64,000 nt of DNA from Pegoplata infirma (taxonomy: Eukaryota > Arthropoda > Insecta > Diptera > Anthomyiidae). A program made the position numbers and the translations under genes. The stretch covers positions 19,741,125-19,805,124 of the forward strand of contig OY992537.1 in the NCBI GenBank assembly GCA_963921195.1, read 5' to 3'. Positions 43,780-54,469 of this stretch are shown here, piece by piece (position 1 is the stretch's first letter; the number at the start of each line of letters is the position of its first letter). The notes under the pieces were generated by a model that made no database searches, was not told the DNA's origin, and saw only the letters and a list, made by a program, of their open reading frames with translations.

Positions 43780-46700
43780 TTCTACAGAAAAATTGTCTCA
43801 GAATTAAAAAATTGTTCTAAAGAAAAATTGTCTTAGAATCTGAGATTTTTTCTATAGAAAAATTGTCGCAGAACCTGAGCCTTTTTTGTAGAAAAATTTT
43901 TACAGAATTTAAAATTTGTTCTGTAGAAAAATTGTCTGAGAATCTGAGATTTTTTCTATAAATTTTTTTTTCAGAATTTGAAACTTTTATAGAAAAATTG
44001 TCTCAAAATGCAAGACTTTTTCTATTGAAAAAATGTCTCAGAATTCGAGAATTTTTCTATAGAAAAAATTTCACAAAATTATAAAATTTTTGAACAAGTG
44101 TCAAAGAATCTGACAATTTTTCTATCGAAAAAATATCTTAGGATTTGAAACTTTTTTCTATAGAAAAAAAAACGTCTCAGAAACTTAAAAATTTTCTATA
44201 GAAAAAATGGACGGAGTCTGAACATTTTTCTATAAAAAATTTTCACAAAACATTTCAAAATTTCTCAGACAATTCTATAGAAAATTTCTCAGACAATTTT
44301 CTATAGAAAGTTTCCCAAAAACAATTGTTCTATAGAAAATTTCTCAGACAATTTTTCTCTAGAAAATTTCCCAGAAAAAATTACTCAAGGAAAATTTGTC
44401 TATAGAAAATTTCACAAAGACACTTTTTCTATAGAAAATTTGTCAAAGTCAATTCTTCTATAGAAAATAACTCTTAGGACAAGTTTTCTATAAAAAAAAA
44501 ATTCTGAAAGACAATTTTTCTTTAGAAAATTTTTTGAAAGACAATTTTTCTATAGAAATTTTCAAGCAATTTTTCCATAGAAAATATCACTAAAAGCAAT
44601 TTTTTTATAAAAAATTTCTCAAAGACAATTTTTCTATAAAAAATTTCTCAAAGACAATTTTTCTATAAAAAATTTCTCCTACAATTTTTCTATAGAAAAT
44701 ATCTACAAAGACAGCTTTCTAAAGAAAAATTGTTTTTGCAAAATTTTTTAAAGAGTAAAATTGTAAAAAATTAAATTTTCTATAGAAAAATTGTCTTTGA
44801 AAAAGTTTCTATAGAAATATTGTCTTTCAAAAATGTTCGATACAAGAATTGCCTTTCAGAAATTTTCTATAAAAAAATTGTATTTGAAAAATTTTCTAAA
44901 GAAAAATTGTCTTTCAGAAAGTTTTTATAGAAAAATTGTCTTCAAGAAATTTTCTATTGAAGAATAATCTTTAAGAAATTTTCAGTAAAAAAATTGTCTT
45001 TGGGAAAGTTTCTATAGAAAAATTGTATTTCAAAAATTTTCTATAGAAGTATTGCCTTTCAGAAAATTTCTATAGAAAAATTGTCTTTCAGAAATTTTCT
45101 AAAGAAGAATTGTATTTCTATAGAAAAATTGACTTTCAGAAATTTTCTGTAGAAACATTTTCTGTCAGACATTTTCTATAGAAGAATTGTCTTTCAGAAT
45201 TTTTCTATAGAAGAATTGTCTTTGAGAAATTTTCTATAGAAAAATATTCTCTCAGAAAAACTGTCTTTGAGAATTTTTCTACAGAATAATTGTCTTTGAG
45301 AATTTTTCTATGGAAAATTGTCTTTCAAAAATTTTCTATAGAAAAATTTCTCTCAGAAATTTTCTATAGAAAAATTGTCTTTGAGAAATTTTCTATAGAA
45401 TAATTGTCTTTGAGAACTTTTCTATGGAAAATTGTCTTTCAAAAATTTTCTATAAAAAAAAATTTCTCTCAAAAATTTTCTAAAGAAAAATTGTCTTTGA
45501 GAAATTTTCTATTGAATAATTGTCTTTCAAAATTTTTCTATAGGAAAATTCTATAGAAAAATTGTCTTTGAGAAATTTTCTATAGAATAATTAACTTTGA
45601 GAATTTTTCTATGGAAAGTTGTCTTCCAGAACTTTTCTATAGAAAAATTGAAAGATTTTCTTTCAAAAATTTTCTTTAGAAAACCTGTCTTTCAAAAATT
45701 TTAAATAGAAAAATTGTGTTCGAGAAAGTTTCCATAGAAAGATTGTCTTTAAAAAAGTTCCTGTAGAAAAATTCTCTTTGAGACCTATTCTATAGGAAAA
45801 TTGTTTTTGAGAAATTTTCTATAGAAAACCTGTCTTTCAGAAATTTTTTATAGAAAAATTATCTGTTAGAAATTTTCTATAAAAAATCTCTCTTTTAGAA
45901 ATTTTCTACAGAAAAATTGTCTTTGAGAAATTTTATATAGAAAATTTTTCTTCCAAAAATTTTCTATAGAAAAATTGTCTTTCAGAAATTTTCTATAGAA
46001 GAATTGTCTTTGAAAAAGATTCTGTAGAAAAATTGTCTTTGAAAAATATTCTATAGAAAAATTGTCTTTGAGAAATTTTCTATAAAAAAATTGCTTTTCA
46101 GAAATTTTCTATAGAAAAATTATATTTGTTAAATTTTCTATAGAAAAATTATCTTTAAAAAATTTTCTATTAAAGAATTGTCTTTGAGAAATTTTCTATT
46201 AAAGAATTATCTTTGAGAAATTTTCTATAGAAAAATTGTATTTGAGAAATTTTCTATAAAAAAAATTATCTTTCAGAAATTTTCTATAGAAAAATATTCT
46301 TCCAGAAATTTTCTATCGAAAAATTATCTTTTAGAAATTTTCTATAGAAGTATTGTCGTTTAGAAAGTTTCTATAGAACTATTGTCTTTCAGAAATTTTC
46401 TATAGAAGAATTGTCTTTGAGAAAATTTCTATAAAAAAATTGTCTCTAAGAAATTTTCTATAGAAAAATTGTCTTTCAGAAATTTTCTGTAGAAAAATTG
46501 TCTCTCAGAAATTTTCTATAAAAAAATTGTCTTTGAGAAATTTTCTATAGAGAAATTGTCTTTGAGACAGTTTCTATTAAAGAATTGTCTTTGAGAAACT
46601 TTATATAGAAAAATTGTCTTTGAGAAAATTTCTATAAAAAAATTGTCTTTAAGAAATTTTCTATAGAAGAATTGTCTTTCAGAAATTTTCTGTAGAAAAA

Positions 46701-46975
46701 TTGTCTCTCAGAAATTTTTTATAAAAAAATTGTCTTTGAGAAATTTTCTATAGAAAAATTGTCTTTGAGACAGTTTCTATAGAAGAATTGTCTTTGAGAA
46801 ATTTTCTATAGAAAAATTGCCTGTTAGAAATTTTCTATAGAAAACCTGTCTTTTAGAAATTTTTTATAGAAAGATTGTCTATTAGAAATTTTCTATAGAA
46901 AATCTCTCTTTTAGAAATTTTATATAGAAAAATTGCCTTTGAGAAAATTTCTATAGAAAATTGTTCTTCCTGAAA
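43780..46975. repeat. Minisatellite, about 28-32-bp unit, with orientation changes
   Basis: The unit combines TTTTCTATAGAAAA with AAATTGTCTTTGAGAAA (or TCTCAGAA in the first part). 43780-44100 and 44740-46975 have AAATTGTCT on the plus strand. 44230-44720 has the complement, AGACAATTT, so the array turns around twice. Roughly one hundred diverged units are present. The junction words CTATAGAAAA are palindromic. No coding signal. Confidence 0.85.
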
Positions 46976-47014
46976 TTTACGATTATGTTGAAGGCAAGTC
47001 TTTAAATCAAAAGT

Positions 47015-47757
47015 ATATATTTTAAGCTTATTAATATTTATATTTTATTATAAAAATGTCCTTTTTATTAAAAAAATTATTAAAAATAAATCTAATTAAA
47101 ATTTATAATATTGAGCATTTTGTATGGAAGGGGATATATATAAAATTATTAAATCAACCTAAAAAAATACGTCATTTAACCAATCAAACTGTACCATTTA
47201 TTTAAATATATTGGCTAAATAAACAAAACTAAATTTGAAATAATGCTTAGTTGCATTTTGTAAGTTTACCTAAGTTGTTTCGGCTAATAAGCAAAGAAAC
47301 TTTTCAAGTTGGATTCCTGCGAAAAAACTTAGGTAAATTGTACCCTAAAATTTTATAATTCCACAATTGTTTTTTTTTGGGTGTACACCCAAAAAAAAAC
47401 AATTGTGAAATTATTTAATTTTAGGGTATAATTTACCTAAGATTTTTCGCAGGAATCCAACTTGAAAAGTTTCTTGGCATATTACCCGAATCAACTTAGG
47501 TAAACTTACAAAATGCATTTAAGCATTATTTCAAATTTAATTTTGTTTATTTAGCCACTATATTTAAATAAATGGTACAGTTTGATTGGTCAAATAACGT
47601 ATTTTTTTTAGGTTGATTTAATAGTTTTATATATCCCCTTCCATACAAAATGCTCAGTATTATAAATTTTAGTTACACTTATTTTTAATATTTTTTTTAA
47701 TATAAAGGACAATTTTATAATAAAATATAAATACTAACAAGCTTAAAATACATACTT
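47015..47757. repeat. Long imperfect palindrome, about 370-bp arms
   Basis: The left arm (TTTTAAGCTTATTAATATTT onward) and the right arm (ending AACAAGCTTAAAA) are complementary over about 370 bp with roughly one-tenth divergence. The centre is TTTTTTGGGTGTACACCCAA. The centre equals two CACCCAAAAAAA element ends meeting at a single TA. Both arms contain CTTAGGTAAA and GGTACAGTTTGATTGGT. It interrupts the minisatellite, which continues at 47776. It may be a head-to-head pair of MITEs or one foldback element. Confidence 0.8.
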
Positions 47758-47775
47758 AGCATGATCAGTGACAAC

Positions 47776-47835
47776 TAAATTTTTCTATAGAAACTTTCTC
47801 ATAGACAATTTTTCTATAGAAAAAAAAGACAATTC
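47776..47835. repeat. Residual minisatellite after the palindrome
   Basis: TTTTTCTATAGAAACTTTCTC and AGACAATTTTTCTATAGAAA continue the array of 43780-46975 on the far side of the palindrome, in the inverted orientation. Confidence 0.7.
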
Positions 47836-48728
47836 TTCTTTATACGGTATTTACACCAACAAAAACAACTTGGTTTTGAATATTTTTTTGATTTTTGGCA
47901 AAAACTACATATATTTTCCATACAATTTAAAAGCTGCATTCAGGCTTTAAAAACTGCGAATAACTATCGTAGTTTGTAGTTTAGTTTATTTCTACTACAC
48001 GAACATTTCACTAGCTTGAGAAAAACTAACTGCACAATTGTTTCTTTGCACACGTAGTGTAGTTTTTGTTTTTGATAAACTAACAGTTATTCCTATTGCT
48101 ACTGCTCACATAGGCAACAAAAAACAAAACTACACTAGCAGTGGAAGTTAAAAAGTTGAATGTTGTGCTGACCTCCACTAGTAGTTTTTACTTCGTGAAA
48201 ATAGTGCACAACTTCGTAAAATGATTATAAACTGTTAGTCTTTCGTTTATTGACTACGCAACAGCTAAACATATGACTACATTGGGGCTGTTAAATTGAA
48301 TTTAATGTACTTGTTTGACAAAAATGACATGATTTGTATAAGAATAATATATTTTTAAAAACGCAATAACGCGAAAATAAATTAATGGACGTATATTTTT
48401 TTATTATTTTTTTTTTAAGCAAAAATTAATGAAATAAATTTAAATAATTTATTTATGAGTATTTAATATTATAATTGCATATTTTGTGAAAAATCAAAGC
48501 AGAGCTTGAAAAGAATCAATTCTAAAATGAAAACAGAAAAACGCATTCAACGGTTTAAAACAATACAGGTTTTTATTTGTATGAATAAATTACAAAAAAA
48601 TACTTGTAATTGCACTTTTTTATTTCACTTAGAAGACGGGCGTAGTTGTTTTTTTTGCACGTTCTTTACAGTATCACAAAAGAAGCCATACTGAAACTTC
48701 GTGTTAATCCTTTCTCTTTTATTTTTAC
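47836..48728. other. Unassigned DNA
   Basis: GTAGTTT, AAACTAC and ACTAGTAG-like words are frequent between 47960 and 48290. The short frames at 47768-47950 and 48506-48694 show no recognisable family. Confidence 0.4.
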
Positions 48729-49059
48729 CTCCACATCACTGATGCCAACTATTTTTTAAAAAATGTAGCTAGATCGGACCAAAAAATAGCTAGAAATAGC
48801 TAAATTTATAAACAGTTAAAAAATCTAGCTATTTTGTAGCTAGATTCTTATAAACAGTTAAAAAATCTAGCTATTTTATAGCTAGATTAAGGATTTGTGC
48901 GTTTTAAAAGGATTTATTTGTTAAACTTTTTAATTTAATAATAAAATAAGTTAGTTTTGGTATTAAAAAGAATATTTTAATATATTTTTATTAAATTTTG
49001 CAAACAAAAAACTTCAAATAGTTATATTTTGTATCGCAGATAAAATATATATCGGGAAA

Positions 49060-49325
49060 CAAACGATTTGCCGGTTATATTGCCGAGATGATAAATTTGC
49101 CGAGATCATAAATCGAATTCGTATCGCCGGCGATAAACCCTTAGGAAGAAACTGTTACCCGACGGCAATACATCCCGGCGATACGGCAAATATTCGTCTT
49201 GGCGATAAATGGGCAATGTCGCCAAATAATCATTTAAACGAAAAATAAAAGATTTGTATGAATCGCCGGAATATCAGTAAAATGATAATCCGGCGATACA
49301 GCTATATCGATTCCCTGAAGCTGAA
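49060..49325. repeat. Cluster of CGGCGATA / TATCGCCG motifs
   Basis: CCGGCGATA, GGCGATAAA or their complements occur at least six times, with additional GCCGAGAT and CGGCAA words, inside an otherwise AT-rich hAT-type element. No gene. The spacing is irregular. Confidence 0.6.
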
Positions 49326-49787
49326 AATAGGCATTATTTTTTTATTCATATTTTGGTCATATTAATAAATGTGAAATCCTCTATTTGTATTTTTTTTTAA
49401 CAGGTTATATAACAGACGTTAATGGACCGTATTAATACGAGTTATGTACCAATATTGCAACACAACAAAAATGGCTTAATTTTTGTTTTATTATTTATAA
49501 AAAAATCTTGGTTTTCAAAATGGTGTTTTGTGTAAATAACGGACGTATTCATAACAAAAACTGGTGGCTATCAGCAGCTGCTAAAATTTTCAACACAAAA
49601 TTTTATTGAAGCGAATTCTTGGTTAGAAGCTTGATGATAGCCACTCATTTTTTGATCATAAATACGGATGTAAAAGTTTTATCCGTTATTCAAAAAATGA
49701 AAATTATTATATTTTTAGCCCCCATAGCTGTTTTCTCATTGTTGGTACTAAACTTCATTTTCTATGGGTTTTGCCTATAAGATACTT

Positions 49788-51559
49788 CCCGGTGAAAAAT
49801 GTCAGATGTTATTCATATATTATTCATATATGCTCGTCCATACATATGTATTACATATATGAAGCAAATGCGAAAATTGGCGGCATATGTAAATATATGG
49901 ACACATATGATCACATATGTAACATATATTTTTTTAATTCCGTTTTGCATTTTGGTGTAAAGAATTTCATTAAAATTGTTTTAGAAAAAAAATGCTTCAC
50001 TATTTTTTAAGTCTTAAAATTTTTTTTAAATTTCAGAAAAAAACTTTTTCTATCCCGGTGAAAAATGTCAGATGTTATTCATATTTTATTCATATATGCT
50101 CGCCCATATATATTACATATATGAAGCAAATGCGAAAATTGGCGGCATATGTAAATATATGGACATATATGGTCACATATGTAACATATATTTTTTTAAT
50201 TCCGTTTTGCATTTTGGTGTTAAGAATTTCATTAAAATTGTTTCACTATTTTTTGAAAAATTTTTGAAGTCTTAAACATTTTTTTAAAATTCAGAAAACC
50301 CCCTTTTTATGTTTTTTTTTTAATTTTCAAAGTTCCAAAATTTTTGGTTTTTAAGTCCCAGACACAAAATTTTTTTTGGCAACTTTTTTTCGGTTTTTAA
50401 TAAAAAAATATTTTAAGAAAAAAAAAAAAAAATTTGAAAAATTTTCGAAGTCGGGACATCCGATTTTTTTTTTTTAATTTTCGAAGTACCAAGTGTTTGT
50501 AGTAAAAAAATCTTTAAAAAATGTTTTTAGAAAATAAATTTTGAAAAATTTTCTAAGTCCTGAGAAAAATTCAAACATCTTGTATCGGGACACATATGGA
50601 AGTACATGTCATATATGTGCAAATGTGTACATATCTGAATTTTTTTTTTGAAAATTTTCAAAGTTTTTTTTTGGAAATTTTTTATGCGTTTTGGAGTAAA
50701 AAATTTCATTTCAAAATTTTAGTTCAAATGCTTTTGAAATTTTTTTTTTAAATTTTATAAGTCCCAGACATATGTACGTGCAGATGTGTGCATATGTGTT
50801 TTGATACATCAGCATATATGAAAAAAAATCAAGAAATATTGCTGCATATATGTACTCATATGGAGCATATATGATCACATATTTTTCATATGTGATCACA
50901 TATGAAACATGTATGTGCATATATGAACATTTTTCACCGGGATGTTTTTTATTTTATTTTTTTTTTTTTAAATTTTCAAAGTTCCAAAATTTTTGGTTTT
51001 TAAGTCCCAGACACAAAATTTTTTTACTTTTTTCGGTTTTTAATAAAAAAAATAATTAAAAAATGTTTTAAGAAAAAAAAATTTTGAAAAATTTTCTAAG
51101 TTTTTTTTTTTAATTTTCGAAGTATGTACCAAGTGTTTGTAGTAAAAGTCATTAAAAACTGTTTTTAGAAAATAAATTTTGAAAAATTTTCTAAGTCCTG
51201 AGAAAAATTCAAACATCTTGTATCGGGACACATATGGAAGTACATGTCATATATGTGCAAATGTGTACATATCAGAATTTTTTTTTTTTAAATTTTCAAA
51301 GTTTTTTTTTTGGAAATTTTTTATGCGTTTTGGAGTAAAAAATTTCATTTCAAAATTTCAGTTCAAATGCTTTTGAAATTTTTTTTGGAAAATTTTATAA
51401 GTCCCAGACATATGTACGTGCAGATGTGTGCATATATGAAAAAAAATCAAGAAATATTGCTTCATATATGTATTCCTATGGAGCATATATGATCACATAT
51501 TTTTCATATGTGATCACATATGAAACATGTATGTGCATATATGAACATTTTTCACCGGG
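49788..51559. mobile_element. CCCGGTGAAAAATG-ended element (outer), interrupted by its own relative
   Basis: The left end CCCGGTGAAAAATGTCAG is at 49788 and the matching inverted end CATTTTTCACCGGG is at 51546-51559. Removing the inner copy (50054-50941) joins 49788-50053 to 50942-51559, 884 bp, nearly the length of the inner copy (888 bp). CATATATG and ACATATG words are very dense near both ends. No coding capacity. Only a 2-bp flank repeat (TT) is seen, so the superfamily is open. Confidence 0.7.
50054..50941. mobile_element. CCCGGTGAAAAATG-ended element (inner), complete
   Basis: 888 bp with CCCGGTGAAAAATGTCAG at the left and GAACATTTTTCACCGGG at the right. Its left part repeats the outer copy's left part almost exactly, and its right part (CTTGTATCGGGACACATATG, AAGTACATGTCATATATGTG) repeats the outer right part. 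It inserted between TAT and ATG, at a position that in its own body reads TTTTTATGTTTTT. Confidence 0.75.
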
Positions 51560-51913
51560 TTGCTTGAATTTGAACATTTCAAGCAACTTTATAATGCAGG
51601 GAATTTCGATAAATTCTAAACTTTTGTTAGAAGTTATAACAAATATGTATCATAGAAAAACTCTGATATAATTGTTTGAAAAGTTGAAAAACAATGATGT
51701 TATACACACGTAAATAACACGTTAATAAAATGTCAAAATGAAAAAATTTACAATAAAACTTTTTTAAAAAACATTTTTTTTACAAATGTTGCGACTAAAA
51801 AAAGTAGCTAGATTTGTAGCTAAGAGCTAAATGACTTTTTTTGTCGCTAGATGCAAAAAAAAAATAGCTAAATCTAGCTACAAAATAGCTAAGTTGGCAA
51901 CAGTGCTCCACAT

Positions 51914-52302
51914 ATTTGGTAATCCCGTGATAAAAAAAGGATTAATTTATGTACAATACTGTTAGATGCAATAACAATCTACCTGATTTTTTATTAGTTC
52001 ATTAAAAAACAATTCAAACAAGGTTGTACCCTTATGCATATATTTGCTTGTCAAAATATTGGGATTTCCCACGAATGAAATGAATGAGGATGATGAAAAC
52101 TATTTCTGTAGTAAATTATGTAAAAAAGAAAACTACCTGTTAGTGATCAGATCATTGGCATACAATGGAAAGGGTTAATATATTTTTAAATCCGTTTTTA
52201 AAATGCATGACAGCTGAACAGATATTGCATATAAGATCATAGAAGGTTTTATAGCTTTGTTTTGAATACACAGGTAAAATGAATGCCCTAATGTTCTGAA
52301 AC
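51914..52302. other. No recognisable feature
   Basis: Unique-looking DNA between two hAT-type elements. No gene was identified. Confidence 0.4.
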
Positions 52303-52737
52303 GCAACGAGCAGTGAAGCAAGCCGGTCGGCGCGGCTGACGGCTGAGTCGCTAAGCCGATATTTTTCCACCAGCCGCGCCGCCGCCGATATCATCGGCTG
52401 ATCGGCGGCTCAAACTCCAGCCGATTTTGGCGGTTTTGAAATTAAAAAGAGCATATTCCTCAATTTTGTTCTATTTGGATATTAAAATTTCTAAAAGTCA
52501 TATTGGAATTCAAAAAAGTCCAATTAAAATATTGTAATCACAACTGCAATTAAAAAGTTCGCATTTTCAGAAAAACTAATTGAGAATACAATTTCTGAAT
52601 GACTATTGGCCTTTTCTAAATTTCAAATGAAATTTCACGGTTTCAATACTTTTTTTCTAGATTTCATTTGAATTTCAACTTTTCTCAAATTTAATTGCAA
52701 TTGCTGAATTTTAATTGTCTGTTTTATTTGTGTTTTA

Positions 52738-53207
52738 TAGTGCGTTTACATTGGATTTCTAATCTAGTAAATTGCGATTTTAATCTACTTTGCAATCTGT
52801 ACCGTTTACATTGGCATTTTTTACATTTGAGAAGATTAAGATTGGCATTTATAACAACAAGTTGGTAATAAATGTGTGTGACTGCGTCAAAAGACAGCGA
52901 CGGTAATTAGTCGTCGTATTATTAACAAGGACAGTGACGGCGTTTACAGATAACAATGACGGCGGCATAAATATACTTGGCGGCTTCATCAAAGCGGCAG
53001 GCTTTGTGTCGGTATTTTTCAGTGTTGGAAAATGCAAATAATAGAAATACAGAGTTGTATCTAACTTTACCAGATTGCGTTTGCCGATTAGAGTCTAAAC
53101 TACTAGATTGAAAAAAACAAATTTGTATGGGCAATCTAATAGATTGAAACTGGATTGGAGCCACAATCTACTTTAAGCTAGCTTAGAGGACCAGTGTAAA
53201 TGCACTA
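52738..53207. mobile_element. PIF/Harbinger-like MITE
   Basis: The ends TAGTGCGTTTACATTGG and, inward from the right, TAGTGCATTTACACTGG are flanked by TTA on both sides (52735-52737 and 53208-53210), the 3-bp target typical of PIF/Harbinger. Further inward, AATCTA and AATCT words recur in both orientations. The middle (52860-53040) is richer in GC, with GACGGCG words, and has no recognisable protein. Confidence 0.7.
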
Positions 53208-53645
53208 TTATATTGTTGGGCTTTATATTTTATAATTTAATAGGTATATTAGTTCGGTTTGAGTCCCTATTATTTCTGAGAAATAATAACTCTTGTTTAC
53301 AAATTAAAAAAAATTTTGCGATCCACGGCACTTTGCATTTATTTTCAATGTAAAATCTTACACAAAATCCGAAAATGTTTTAATATTTAAAAAGTTTATG
53401 TATGTAAAAGTTATTCATATCTTTTTTATTCAAATTCCTAATAAAATTACCTAACTTTTGCAAGAAATCCGGAATCGGTACGATCAAGGAAACCATCAGG
53501 ATATTATAAGGAAGTTCAAAATTTCCTTTTTATATCCTTATAAGTATCCGAAGTTTGCAAGAAATTTCCTGTTCAAAACAGATGTGTTAAGTAGACACTC
53601 CAATAAAAAGAAAATCTAAAATCCATTAATGCATTGATTCAGTAT
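53208..53645. other. No recognisable feature
   Basis: AT-rich DNA inside the large hAT-type span. Nothing beyond a short ATTATTTCTGAGAAATAAT hairpin at about 53268. Confidence 0.4.
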
Positions 53646-53748
53646 GTCGAACAAAGTGAGTGACTAGAAATTTTGTACGTAAAACAAAAACAAATTTGAG
53701 TTTTTTGTTTTTGTTTTACGTACAAATTTTGTAGTCACTCACTTCGAC
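53646..53748. repeat. Short hairpin element, about 45-bp arms
   Basis: AGTGAGTGACTAGAAATTTT and GTACGTAAAACAAAAACA pair with TGTTTTTGTTTTACGTAC and AAATTTTGTAGTCACTCACT with few mismatches. The loop is about 10 bp. Possibly a very small foldback MITE; no target duplication is evident. Confidence 0.75.
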
Positions 53749-54469
53749 CGAGATAGCGAATCGCACCATAAGTATATCCTGAAATATTTGCAAAAGAAGT
53801 CAAAATATTGAACCAAATTTGAATATTTTTTTCATACATTTGTTCGAACCAATTTTTATGATTTTTTTGGTAAAATTAAAAAAAAAAAGATTAAATCACA
53901 TTTCCTAAAAATGTTTGCCTCCTAAAAACGAATCTGACACCAAAAAATTGTATCAAATCGCCTTCTCGAGACATAGCCATTTTTAATTTTTGTGGACCAA
54001 GTTCAAATAAATACAAATATGAATAACTTTAACATACACGCAAAAAAAAACGGATGTAAGATTACATAAAAATCTGGCATAATCTACCTAAGTTTATACG
54101 TAAATATACAACTTTACAAGTTATTAGACTATTTAGTTAATAAACTTAGGTAAAAAATTAGCTTACAAAACATATGACATTTATAAAAGAAAACTTTGTA
54201 AAAATGATCAAGTAAAATTTATGAATTTAATCAAGTCAAAGTTACCACTTATTCAAATATATTATTCAATTTAACAAATTGATTCCGACATAATAAACCA
54301 AATAATTTATATCAATTAATACATTTACCTTTATATTTTTAAAATTCTTTACTACATAAATAAAACTAATCACCAAAAATGTTTTTATTTATTATTTATT
54401 ATTGTTAAAAATGATACATTAAATTACAAAAAATCTGCAAACATAAGAAAATAAATGTAAACCTATTAC

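Larger units (their letters stand above)
48737..51905. mobile_element. hAT-type element with CACTGWTGCCAACT ends and TAGCTAGAT repeats
   Basis: The ends CACTGATGCCAACTATT and, inward from the right, CACTGTTGCCAACTTAGC are flanked by identical 8-bp repeats CTCCACAT at 48729-48736 and 51906-51913. AAATCTAGCTATTTTGTAGC and related AGCTA words crowd both ends (48765-48895 and 51795-51890). About 1.4 kb belongs to this element, the rest being the nested pair at 49788-51559. No transposase frame. Confidence 0.9.

Noticed and set aside
43780..46975. Possible CRISPR array
   Set aside because: Units vary continuously and there are no distinct constant repeats with unrelated spacers; the context is eukaryotic. 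It is a degenerate minisatellite.
49771..51671. Several short plus- and minus-strand reading frames
   Set aside because: They arise from CATATG-rich, non-coding duplicated element sequence and recur only because the DNA is duplicated.
52311..52440. CpG-island promoter
   Set aside because: The GC-rich patch coincides with the terminal repeats of a mobile element with an 8-bp target duplication, and no downstream gene is visible.
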